Below are positions 11,159 to 22,225 of a stretch of DNA of 64,000 nt, one piece after another. The DNA is taken from contig NC_063265.1 in the NCBI RefSeq assembly GCF_019578655.1, positions 6,420,501 to 6,484,500 of the forward strand. The letters run 5' to 3'. Numbering within the stretch: position 1 is the first letter of the stretch; every line of letters starts with the position of its first letter. The translations under genes and the position numbers were made by a program. Source of the stretch: Ricinus communis. Taxonomy: Eukaryota > Streptophyta > Magnoliopsida > Malpighiales > Euphorbiaceae. The notes beneath the pieces were generated by a model, which saw only the letters and a program-made list of their open reading frames with translations, had not been told where the DNA came from and searched no databases.

Positions 11159-11166
11159 TATAAATA
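11159..11166 (+). promoter_or_regulatory. LTR TATA box
   Basis: TATAAATA lies about 70 bp downstream of the last heat-shock-like motif. It is conserved as TATAAATA at 16467-16474 in the 3' LTR. Transcription would be expected to begin about 25-35 bp further on. Confidence 0.7.
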
Positions 11167-11415
11167 CCCCCTCCATGCTTCATTTGATATAGAGAAAGAG
11201 ATAGAGAACTAAGCAATACAAGCTTACCTTTCCAAACTCTTGTGCTCTCTTTGTGCCACTTTCTTAAGCTTACTTCCATTTGCGTAATTGCTGCCATTTT
11301 GCCGAGTTTGGCATCCGAGGGAAGGCTGATTAGCAATCTTGACTTCGAGGAAAATCAAGCCAGCTAGGCCGCACGTGGGCAAAGTTTGGGGATTAAACAA
11401 AACTCACGTGACAGT

Positions 11416-11427
11416 TGGTATCAGAGC
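11416..11427 (+). other. Primer binding site (initiator Met-tRNA)
   Basis: TGGTATCAGAGC lies two bases after the end of the 5' LTR. It is the standard complement of the 3' end of initiator methionine tRNA used by many plant LTR retrotransposons. Confidence 0.9.
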
Positions 11428-11496
11428 TAGGTTCGTATCAAAGCCCAGTTGGCATTAGAGCGCGGTTGAGTTCTTTGGGAATTCTTGCACGAGATT

Positions 11497-12715
11497 ATGG
11501 ACAAAGTTGTTGAGCAATCCACTTCTACCGCTCCTCCCACTCTAAGGGAAGGAGGAAAGGAAAGCGGAAAGGGCCGTAGGGATAAGTCCCGCGACATGAT
11601 TGGCGCGATGGAGGAAAGGATAGTCAAGGTGGAGACTGCCATGTCCAATTGGTGTGATAAAATCGAAGATATGGACCTTCGCATCGAGAAGCTTGAGTCC
11701 AAAGAGGATGATGGGGAGCTTCGAGGGGAGATGCAAGGTGCCTTAAATGTTCTCGCTGACAATTTAGCGAGGGACAATGAGGCTCTTAAGAAGTTGCTTG
11801 CCCAATGCGTGGAGAAGTTCGATAAGCTTAAGGTGAAGCTTAACTTGTGCAAGGCCGCGTTGGCTAATAGTGGGGGAGCACAAGTAACAACAGTGCACAA
11901 AGTCGATGCTCCTAAATCAAAGGCTTACGGTGGGGCTAGGAGTGCAAGGGAGATCGACAACTTCTTATGGAACTTGGAGAGATACTTCGATGCAGTGGGT
12001 ATAGTGGACGACGCCACTAAGGTAAAGTCCGTATCTCTTTACTTAAGTGATATTGCTATCGTATGGTGGAGATGTAGGTGCGAGGACGTGAAAAAAGGGC
12101 CTTTGCACCATTAATACATGGGATGATTTTGTGCAGGAGCTTAAGAAGCAATTCTATCCCGACAATGTCGAGAAAGAGGCAAGGTCAAAGCTTCAACGAC
12201 TCCAACATAGAGATGGCTACATTCGAGAATATGTGAAAGAATTCTCCGAATTGATGTTGGAGATTCCCGACTTGGGAGGGAAAGAAGCATTCCATGCCTT
12301 CATCGATGGTTTGTCTCGGTGGGCTCAATTAGAGCTAGAGAGGTGAGGTGTGCAAGACTTTGCCACCGCGATGGCGGTTTCCGAGTCCTTAATCGAGTTG
12401 AAGAAGAAGGACTCATTCAAGCCAAAGGTAAAGAAGTACGAAGGAAGTGACAAAGGTGGTGGAGATAGAGGAAAATCTTCTACTAAGGATGGCAAGGCTT
12501 CGTACAAGGATAAAGGCAAGTGGAAGAAGAAAAACAAGCGTAGTTCTTCTCCGAAAAAGCTTGCTTGCTTCATCTGCGATGGACCTCATCGTGCTTACGA
12601 GTGTCCAAAGCGTGGGAAGCTTGGAGCATTAGTAATCACCGAAGAGGAGAAGCAAGAAGAAGAACGAAGAATTGCTTCCCTTCGACTCCTCAAAGCCATC
12701 CAAGCTAAAGTATAG
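11497..12715 (+). pseudogene. Chromovirus gag (nucleocapsid) remnant
   Basis: The frame opens at the ATG at 11497. It has a coiled-coil-like charged N-terminus, then the capsid region (NFLWNLERYFDAV and a WWRCRCEDV block). The frame is broken near 12095 by an indel in a run of As and Gs, giving a stop at 12112. It resumes in another frame at about 12131 (FVQELKKQFYPDN is recognisable), meets a TGA at 12344 and then continues. A lysine-rich stretch precedes a zinc knuckle of the form CX2CX3HX4C (CFICDGPHRAYEC, near 12565-12605). This knuckle spacing, with three residues before His rather than four, is a little atypical. The product cannot be made intact. Confidence 0.88.
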
Positions 12716-15700
12716 CAGAAGCCTCGTGGTTGGATGTACGTAGAGACTAACATCGAAGGCAAAAACATCCAAGCCATGGTGGATACCGGGGCTGATACGG
12801 TGTACATGGCGAAGGAGCTGGCTGACTCTATAAGGCTGCCTTATAAAAAGGAAAAGGGCTTTATTAAGGGTGTGAATGCTAAGAGGCTACCCATCATTGG
12901 TATAGCGAGAGGGACCAATATCCGTATAGGCCAATGGCAAGGTAAGGTCAATATCACCATTGCTCCTATTGATGATCAACGATTCTATCTTGGCATGGAC
13001 TTCCTCGACATGGTGAAGGCGTTCTTAGTTTCCTATGCCAATACCATGTGCATAATGGAGAATGGCCAACCTTGTGTGGTGCCGAAAAAGAAGGAGTTAA
13101 GCCAAGATATGATGGTATCGGCCATCTAACTCTCTAAATGGGTAAAAAGGAATGAGCCAACCTTCCTAGCAACCCTCAAGGTGGAAGAAGGTCCCCATGT
13201 TAATGATGTCATATTTCCAAGCCCTATCCAAGGCGTGCTTGACGAGTTCAAAGATGTTATGCAGCCCGAGTTACCGAAGAAGCTTCCTCCATGAAGAGAA
13301 GTGGACCACGAAATCGAGTTAGAACCGCGAGCCAAGCCACCCGCCTTTACACCCTATCGAATGGTGCCTCCAGAGCTAGAGGAACTAAGAAGGCAACTCA
13401 AGGAGCTACTTGATGCAGGCTACATAAGGCCATCCAAAGCTCCATATGGTGTGCCGGTCTTGTTTCAGAAGAAGCATGACGGTTCTCTTCAGTTATGCAT
13501 AGACTACCGTGCGCTAAACAAGGTCACAGTCAAGAATAAGTACCTCATTCCTAACATTGCCAACATCTTCTATCAACTTGGTGGTGCTAAGTGGTTTACC
13601 AAGTTGGATTTGCAGTCTGGGTACTATCAAGTGCGCATTTCCGAGGGACATAAGCCAAAGACAATATGCGTGACGAGATGTGGATCATACGAATTCTTTG
13701 TTATGCCCTTTGGCCTCACAAATGCACCGACCACATTCTGTACACTTATGAATAAGGTACTTACTCCTTACCTTGATCAATTTGTTATTGTTTATATCGA
13801 TGATATTGTTGTGTACAAAAACACTTTGGAGGAGCACGTAGAGCATCTAAGGTTAGTGTTCAAAGCCTTGTCGGATAACAAGCTCTACGTTAAAAAGGAG
13901 AAATGCTCATTTGCCCAACGAGAGGTGGCATTCCTTGGGCATATCATTGGCGATGGAAAGTTAAGGATGGATGGTTCAAAGGTGAAGGCCATCCAAGATT
14001 AGGAGCCGCCAACCAAGGTGACCGAGTTGAGATCTTTTCTTGGTTTGGTGAACTATTATCGAAGGTTCATAAAGGGCTATTCTTCCATTGCCATTCCTTT
14101 GACGGATCTATTAAAGAAGGGTCGTGCTTGGGATTGGTCTACGAAGTGCCAACAAGCCTTTGAAGGGCTAAAGAAAGCCATCATGGAGAAGCCAGTCTTA
14201 GCACTTCCCGACCATACGAAGGCATTCGAAATCTAAACAGATGCTTCCGACTTTGCTATTGGTGGAGTACTTATGCAAGAGAGGCATCCAATAGCCTTTG
14301 AAAGCAGGAAGCTGAATGACACCGAAAAGAAGTATACGGTGCAAGAGAAAGAGATGACCGCTATAGTGCATTGCTTGCGAACGTGGAGGCACTACTTGCT
14401 TGGGAGCAAGTTTGTTATCAAGACCGACAACGTTGCCACTAGCTACTTTCAAACGCAAAAGAAGCTCACTTCGAAGCAAGCTAGGTGGCAAGACTTTCTT
14501 GCGGAATTCGACTACGTCATGGAGTACAAGCCAGGTAAAGCAAACCTTGTTGTCGATGCACTAAGCAGAAATGGGGAGCTTGCCGATATAAGCCGCCCTA
14601 CATGCACCCTGGTGGAGCGCATCAAGGAAGGGCTAAAACATGATTCTATGGCCAAGAACTTCCTTACTCTTGTTCGAGAAGGCAAGACTCGAAGGTTTTG
14701 GCTAGAAGGAGACTTGCTTTACACCAAAAGAAGGAGACTATATGTGCCGCTCCATGACAATCTTAGAAAGGAGATCCTTAAAGAGTGTCATGACAGCAAA
14801 TGGGTGGGTCATCCAGGCATACAACGCACAATGGCACTTGTGGATAATGCCTACTATTGGCCTCGCATGAGGGAAGATGTGGAAGCCTACGTAAAGACTT
14901 GTCTTGTGTTCCAACAAGACAAGATGGAGCAACAAGCCCCGAGTAGTTTGCTAGAGCCACTTCCTATTCCCGGGAGACCATGTGAAAGTGCCTCTATGGA
15001 TTTTATCGTGGGGCTTCCTTTATCTGAAGGTTGTGCATGGATCTTCGTGGTGGTGGATCGATTCTCAAAATATGGCATCTTCATTCCTGCTCCAAAGGTC
15101 GTCACAGCCGAAGAAGCTGCCCGTCTTTTCATGAAGCATGTGGTGAAGTATTAGGGTGTGCCAAGATCGATAGTAAGCGATCGAGATACTCACTTCACGG
15201 GTCATTTTTGGACAGAGTTGTTCAACCTATTAGGCACCGACCTCAGGTTCTCTACAAGCATGCACCCCCAAACCGATAGGCAAACCGAGAGGATCAATAC
15301 ACTCTTGAAACTATATTTGAGGCACTAAATGAGTGCCAACCAACGAGATTGAGCTAAGTTTCTCGATGTTGCCCAATTCTCTTATAACTTGCAGAGAAGC
15401 GAGTCTACAGGCAAGAGTTCATTCGAGATAGTTACGGGCCAACAACCCTACACACCGAGTACTCTTGCTATGTATTGGTCAAGCCGAAGTCCACCCGCCT
15501 TCAAGCTTGCAAAGGAATGGAAGGAACAAGCCGACGTTGCTCGAACCTACTTGGAGAAGGCGTCCAAGCGAATGAAAAAGTGGGCGGACAATAAGAGGAG
15601 ACCAATGGAGTTCAAAGAAGGGGACAAGGTGCTTGTCAAGCTATATTTGCATGGCAAAGCTGACGGACTTCATTGGGGACTCAGAAGAAGGTACAATGGA

Positions 15701-16069
15701 TCTTTTCCCATAATTAAGCGTGTGGGTAAGGTAGCGTACAAGGTAGAACTTCCACAAGGCATCAAGATCCATCCTGTCTTTCATGTGAGCATGCTGAAGC
15801 CTTATAGGGAGGATCGCGATGACCCGAGCCGAGGTAAGTCTAAAAGAGTTCCTTTGAATGTACGGGCTCAGTATGATAAAGAGGTGGACTACATCATCTC
15901 CAATCGTAAGGTGCCACAATCCAACCAACCTCCAATGACCGAGTTCCTTGTCAAGTGGAAGGGACTCCCCGAAAGTGAGGCAAGTTGGGAGCCAATTCGT
16001 GACTTGTGGCAATTCGAGGAGCAAATCAAAACTTACAAGGAGAAGGCAACGGGGGCGTTGCCAGATTAG
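12716..16069 (+). pseudogene. Chromovirus pol remnant: protease, RT, RNase H, integrase, chromodomain
   Basis: Domains in order are an aspartic protease with the DTGAD active site (about 12780-12800), a reverse transcriptase with the YIDDI catalytic box (near 13795) and the RNase H connection (FLGLVNYYRRFI). Then come RNase H (TDASDFAIGG), the integrase HHCC region (GHPGIQRT... ), whose second cysteine pair appears altered to CLVFQQ, the integrase DDE core (DFIVGLPLS and later VSDRDTHF), and a chromodomain (about 15880-16030, FLVKWKGLPESEASWEPI). In-frame stops interrupt it at 13127, 13292, 14000, 14234, 15152, 15326 and 15350. Most sit where the family has Gln, Arg or Trp, so they fit single C-to-T or G-to-A changes. 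That is the expected scar of cytosine methylation in silenced chromatin. Confidence 0.92.
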
Positions 16070-16080
16070 GTGAGGGAGAA
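16069..16080 (+). other. Polypurine tract
   Basis: A purine-rich run (GGTGAGGGAGAA) directly abuts the TG that opens the 3' LTR. This is the usual position of the plus-strand primer. Confidence 0.75.
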
Positions 16081-16722
16081 TGTCACACCATGGAGCTCAA
16101 ATCCAAATTTTTTTGCCGAGAGTGCTAGAATAGTGCGGAATTCTCCGGAACATTCTTGATTAGTGTAGAATTCTATAGAATACTCTAGAATTCTCTAGAA
16201 GGATGTAGAACCTTCTAGAACACTCTAGAATAGTCTAGAACTTTCTAGAACAATCTAGAAGGATGTAGATACTTCTAGAATCTTCTAGAAGGGTGTAGAT
16301 ACTTCTAGAACATTCTAGAAGGGAAGGGACAATTCTTGTATATACTAGAATACTCTAGAATATTCTAGACACATGTATGCTATTCTAGAATATTCTAGAC
16401 TTGTATGGACATAAGTAGTATTCCAGGACATTCTTTTAAGGAGGTGGGATGGTGGCCATCCATGCTTATAAATACCCCCTCCATGCTTCATTTGATATAG
16501 AGAAAGAGACAGAGAACTAAGCAATACAAGCTTACCTTTCCAAACTCTTGTGCTCTCTTTGTGCCACTTTCTTAAGCTTACTTCCATTTGCGTAATTGCT
16601 ACCATTTTGCCGAGTTTGGCATCCGAGGGAAGACTGACTAACAATCTTGATTTCGAGGGAAATCAAGCAAGCTAGGCCGCACGTGGGCAAAGTTTGGGGA
16701 TAAAACAAAACTCAGCGTCACA
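16081..16722 (+). repeat. 3' LTR of the chromovirus, with heat-shock-element-like arrays
   Basis: This 642-bp copy of the 5' LTR keeps the arrays: GAACCTTCTAGAA (16208-16220), GAACTTTCTAGAA (16238-16250), two four-unit sites (16273-16290 and 16303-16320) and TTCTAGAATATTC (16383-16395). The TATAAATA box is at 16467-16474. The site at 16303-16320 is perfect here but carries one mismatch in the 5' LTR. The LTR could in principle fire outward to the right. Confidence 0.92.
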
Positions 16723-16726
16723 GAAG

Positions 16727-19700
16727 GTATCAAATGTAATTCATGTATGGCCTTATCACTAGAGATTAACCATATTTTCTTCTTAATTTATACTTTTTTC
16801 CTTATGTTTTTTTAAAAAATATATACATGTTGTCCTTTACAAGACAAAGAATATGTTTTGTATTACTTTTTCTTTTAGAAGCTGTTTGGGACTGCTCTTA
16901 AGGGTTAAAGAGCAGATTTAGAACTTTTTATTTTATATATTAATTTCATTAACTTACTCTAAAAATCAACTTATTTATTTTTCCTTAAATACAGTTTTTA
17001 AAATTCAAAATAAATAATAATTGATTTTTTTTTTCAAAAACTCCTTTTAACAACTACAATTTAGAACATGCACAAGTAGACGGGAACTTTTTAGAAATAC
17101 ATTAAAATTAAAAAATAATATCATTTTTACGGTGTAATTTTTTTTTTTTAAATATAGTGTAGTTATCTTTTATTGTTTTACCAAAAAATAACCCAAAAAA
17201 AAGTAAAAAATTAACCAAAACCATATTTTTTTTAAAAAAGTTAAAATCTTATGTTAATATTTTTACATAGTAAAAATTTTAAAAATTATACAGTGTTTTT
17301 AATAAAAAAAAAAAAAGAGAGAAAACGTGAATATTTTTGTTATTTTTCCTAAATAGATTGTAAAATAGCCCATCCTCAAAGGGGAGGAAGGTAAAGTATG
17401 AGTTTAGAAGGTAGTATTTAGTTCCAACTACCCACTTTAATAGCCCATTCTTGCTTTTAGCTTAGAATTTTTGCAGATTTTGGCTTCAGCATGGCTAACA
17501 TAGCAGTGGGTTGTGCTTCATGGAATCTGTTTCTTTTTCAGATTAGCCAAGTGAATGAATTGCGTCAAGTCAATGAACAAGTTTCCAAATTATTTGCCCA
17601 CAAAGACCAACGCAAATAACGTATAAAAGGGTACTGGTGGAGTTTAGATGGTAACATTTTCAGACGAAAAGAAAATCAAGGAGTTGGTCCCCTCACAAGA
17701 ACAACGAAAGGAACCTACTCTCTTTTTTTTTTTCTTTTTTTTTTATCTCCCGTTTTTACACTTGGAGATGGCAAACAGGTCGGTCAAGTCAGATTTACAT
17801 AAAACCATTTCGGATTTTTAGTTTTGCTATTTCAGGTTCAGATTTTCTTGGATATAAATAATTTTTTGATTCGGATGATGTCGAGTTTTGCTAGTTTCGG
17901 GTGCGAGTTGGGTCAGGTCTTGATTGATCCGAATTCATGTCTTTCTAGCCTTTTTTTTTTTTTTAAGATTTAGACGATTACATGTTCGGTTTAATTCGAA
18001 TTTGGATAAAATTTAGTTCGGCTTACCTCGAATTTCGAGTCGGGTCTCAGAATAACTTATCAAATTCATGTAAAATTTTATGATTGATTTATCTAATTTT
18101 ATTTTTCTATCTCATGAATTTATCTAATAAAATTCTATATATTTAATTTTTTAAAAAAATTTTAGTTAAAAATTTAAAATTTAAATTTTTGTATTGTGAT
18201 GACCATATTCTACCTTATATCTCCATGGCCGCCTCCTTGTTAAACTATCGTTTTTGTTTATTTTTTTATTTTCTTCAAAAATTAAAGAAAAGAAAATGAA
18301 AATACAAGTTTTATTAATTTAAAAATAATTAATTTAATTATTTAATTTACTTATGAAAGTGTTATAAATTAAAAGAATTTAAATTTAAAATGGTATTAAC
18401 ATTGAAATTTTATTTAGTTTAATTTTTTCATTATCAATTAAGTTTGTTGAATTTTACAAAAAAGAAAATTTATAATTATTAATTTAATTTTTTTGTTCAA
18501 TGTATAATTTTATTTTCAGTTTTAAATTATATTTTTGCATAAATATAACATAAAATAATTTCACCTCTTTTTATTTTTTAAAGAAAAATTAAGTAGAAAT
18601 TAAACTAAATTACAATATTCTTAATTTCAATTATCTTATTTGATTACCTTTTGATGTTTTTATTTTTTTATATTATATATATAAATCTAAGCTAGTTATT
18701 TTATATAATGATTAACAATTTAAAGAGTAATAATTTTAAAAGATTAAAAATTTAAGGATGACATTATAAAAGATATTTTTTAAATTCTAATTGAAAATAA
18801 AATTTATTAAAAATTAGTATCAAAACAAGCTATATATGATAATTAACTATCATCAAAATACTATTTTATTTTAATAAAAGTTATATTTAGGGTCACTTAG
18901 GATTTCGAATCGTGCTCTCTCGGTTATAAATTTGAGTATTATCGGTCTCATATCGTGTCTGTATCAGGTTCATATCATTTTACATTTGAGTTATTTTTAT
19001 TTTTGATTATTTTGGGCTCGGGTTATTTCGATCTTAGGTTACTCGGATCTCGAATTACTTTAGATCTAAGTTATTTCAGGTTCGAGCAATTTCAGTTTTG
19101 AGTCCTTTAAAGTTCGAGTCTTTAATTTTATATTAAAATTCAGATCCGAACAAGTCGAGTTTTGAGATAGTCGGATCGAGTTTCAGAGCTCGGATAATAT
19201 ATATTATATAATTAATTAATAATATATATTTACTAAATATAAATAATTATATGTATTAATTATTTTATATTAAAATATTCAAAATGTGTTTTATTTATTT
19301 ATTTATTACTATATATATATCTAATATATATATTAAAGTTTTATATTTTAATTCTATTATAAATCTAGAATCATCCATACAATCTTAAAATTTAATTAAT
19401 ATTTATATAAATAGATAAATTTATATAATTATGAAATTGTATTTTAATTAAAATTAGTATTAGATATATTTAACTGGAGCATAATAATAATAATAATAAT
19501 TATTATTATTATTATTATTATTATTTTGTGTTGTCATGATAAAATTATGATGATTGTTAATTTTTGACTTCAATTAGTAATATTTTTTTATTTTTTGATG
19601 AAGTTTTTACATTATTGAATTGTGTAACACCTTTATAGTATTATCTGGACATATTATTATTTTGATGTAATGAACTATGAATACTTATAAATTTACATAT

Positions 19701-21740
19701 AAACGTCGGACATGTTATTCTTATCATATGGTGTTTTTTTATTTATTGTTGTTGCTATTTTAGAATGTTATTTTAATTTGTTATTTATTAGATTGCTATT
19801 AAGTTACATATATAATTAATATTAAAAATACATTTAATATACAATATTTTAAGATTAATTATTATTGTATAATAAAAAATTAATTAATTAGTTAATATAA
19901 TATTAAATATATAATGAAATACTAATTTTTTGGAATTAGAATTATTATTAATTTAATATTCTAATGGAGTTAAACTCCTAAGCTCATAACTGTATATTAA
20001 ATGAATTATTAATTATAAATATCATATAGTATCAATTTAAATTAAGAAATGATCAAATTAATTTAATAAATTAAACAGTTAATAAATCTTTTTTGAGAGT
20101 TAAAAATTAATAAAGTTTTATTAATAAATTATATGTAATGATATAATTAGGATAGGAATAAGCGATCGTGGTTGTGATGGGTCTCTTTCGCAAGTTGGCC
20201 ACCCAATTATTGACCAAGTCAGTTGGGCATCTAATACTCAAATCAAACTTTTATTAGTGAGTTCTTAACCAGTTTACTTTAATCCAAAAGTGTCATTTCA
20301 GGCTACCTATCACTAAAACTTCTGGAACATGATTTATACGAACAAATTCATATATTGCTGAAAGCAATGGAACGTGATTTATCAAAGAAGGGAATAATTA
20401 TGATATATGTTCATGATTAAAGGTCGAAAAATTAATTAAATTTTATAGTTTAGCTTATTGGCTTCAAATAAATAGTTGGCAATAATATTATGTATAATTA
20501 ATATTATTGTATGAATAACCCTGACGTCATTCTGCACTGGAAGACCAAGGTACGATCCTCATCAATGTTTTCAGATTACTCTGAAACCATTTTCTTAATT
20601 TATGCCCTTGAACATTTTTGTAATTTGTTAATGTGAAATTCTCTAACATTTTTTTAAAATAAAAATTCAGCAAAATAAAAAAAAATATATAACGAAAAAC
20701 TAAACATTTTATTGATGTGAGAATTTCAATTTTGTTTTTTGAAAGAAATGTTAAAATTTCAATTATATACAACAATTAAAGGTAAAAGGGATTGTCAAGT
20801 TGATGATGAGTAGATTTGTACACCATTTCTAATTAAAGACAATACTAGCAACATTTCTTTTTTCTAATTGATAACTCGGTTGGCTGAGAAAAATTATGAT
20901 CGATAGCGCCAGACTTTGATGATAAAGTCAGTTATTTGTGTAAGAGTAACTAAAGTGTACAAATGTGTACTTGTAAGTGTGATGCCCCATTCTTTATAGA
21001 AACATTGAAAGTCTTCTAATCTATTTGAGAGAGACTTTAAATTTGTAGGTTGTCCTAATCGTATTAGGATTTATACTCTTATTCATTTTTATTATTTTAG
21101 ATCGGGTTGGACTCTATGACTAGAGTTATTTTAAGACACATTCTCTTAAAATCCTAGTCATAGTAGATATTAATATCCGGTTAATTCCATCTAGGATAGG
21201 ACATGCTGACTTATGATACTCAGTTATTACTAATATTTATTTTTAATTATTAAAAAATATAAAATTAATTTAAATTTTTAAACAAATAGCAAATAATTTG
21301 ATTGTAAAATTAGATAAAATAAACCAATAGAAAAGTAATTATCTAAAACAAGTGTTGGAAGGAAGAATTAGCATTCCTTCTCTATTTATGCAGTGATGAA
21401 ACATCTATCTTGTGATGGAAGAGATAAATATTTAAATCCTCACAGCCTTGTTTTTCTTCTGTAAATTATTGAAGAAAAACCAATTGTGAAGAAAAAATAT
21501 AAACAATAAATAATTTCGTATTCAACAATTTAAGAGTAGCAGTGACACAGTAGAGATGCTGTCATTAGAGGAAGGAAGGCATTAAACTGTGCGGTTGGCT
21601 CATTGCAAAAGTGATATAGCGTGGTGGAAACAAAACCCTTTGTTTGGAATCGTCAATTCGTCGTCCATCCGTTTCATAACGGACAAGTCGCTGGTTTGAA
21701 TTTTCTAAGCTTTTCCAACCTTCTCAAAGTCTACTGTAAA
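16727..21740. other. AT-rich intergenic region with degenerate repeat remnants
   Basis: No gene is seen. Two stretches (about 17765-18060 and 18890-19200) hold repeated 'TCGGGTT/TTCGAGTT' text like the subterminal DNA of hAT-type elements, but I could not define ends or target duplications. A perfect trinucleotide inverted repeat, (ATA)n followed by (ATT)n, lies at 19481-19525. At 21113-21164 is an imperfect hairpin (arms CTATGACTAG... and ...CTAGTCATAG). The rest is A/T homopolymer and dinucleotide-rich sequence. Confidence 0.5.
19481..19525. repeat. Trinucleotide inverted repeat (ATA)n/(ATT)n
   Basis: A run of ATA triplets passes directly into ATT triplets, making a self-complementary stretch of about 45 bp that could form a hairpin or cruciform. 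Confidence 0.9.
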
Positions 21741-22225
21741 GAAAAACACATAATTAAAAGCCGACAAAGAAAACGCGTATAATAATATCAAACTCAAAAT
21801 TCTATTTCACAAACAGAAATAAATCTGCTCTTTCATTTTAACAAATTAATATTAATTATCACAATGAACGTGTTTTCTTGCCAAACTTCTTCAACAAAGC
21901 AACTATCCAATCATTTTTTATCAGCAAAAGGAAAACACTGCAGCAAAGAAAAAAATAAAGTATAATATTAAAACTTCTTAATTGCTGACCATGTCGCATT
22001 CTTCTTGTTCAAAATTCTTGCACATTAATCTTCTGCCTCCTCCCATATCACATTTTTGGTCACCGTCCTTTGCCAGAGACGATGTCTTTTTTTAGGTCCA
22101 GGACCACGTGAACCCAACAACTCAAGATTAGGTCATGCTTTACCATCTTCATTTGCTTCAACTAAATATCAGATTAATCACCTCTTCCACTTCTGGTTTC
22201 ATGGGTGTCTCTTAATCCTCTGCAA

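Larger units (their letters stand above)
10773..11413 (+). repeat. 5' LTR of the chromovirus, with heat-shock-element-like arrays
   Basis: This 641-bp LTR starts TGTCAC and ends GTGACA, a perfect 6-bp inverted repeat. The U3 part (about 10830-11095) is packed with TTCTAGAA palindromes. Many are spaced exactly as heat shock elements (alternating GAA and TTC with 2-bp gaps). Three-unit sites lie at 10900-10912 and 10930-10942, a four-unit site at 10965-10982, and another three-unit site at 11075-11087. A TATAAATA box follows at 11159-11166. Confidence 0.92.
10773..16722 (+). mobile_element. Complete, decayed Ty3/gypsy chromovirus LTR retrotransposon
   Basis: This is a 5950-bp element with 5' LTR (10773-11413), initiator-Met-tRNA primer site, gag, protease, reverse transcriptase, RNase H, integrase, C-terminal chromodomain, polypurine tract and 3' LTR (16081-16722). 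The order PR-RT-RH-INT marks Ty3/gypsy, and the chromodomain marks a chromovirus. The 4-mer GAAG flanks both ends (10769-10772 and 16723-16726), and AGAAG can be read on both sides if the last LTR base is shared, so a 4-5 bp target duplication is present. By eye the LTRs differ at very roughly 4-5% of positions, so the insertion is not recent. Multiple stops and at least one frameshift make it non-autonomous today. Confidence 0.93.

Noticed and set aside
11427..11900. 157-residue minus-strand frame over gag
   Set aside because: Ser/Leu-rich shadow of the charged gag coding strand, with no protein family features.
17765..19200. One intact hAT-type element of about 1.4 kb
   Set aside because: Subterminal-like text is present, but no matching ends or duplications could be found. 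It is recorded only as remnants.
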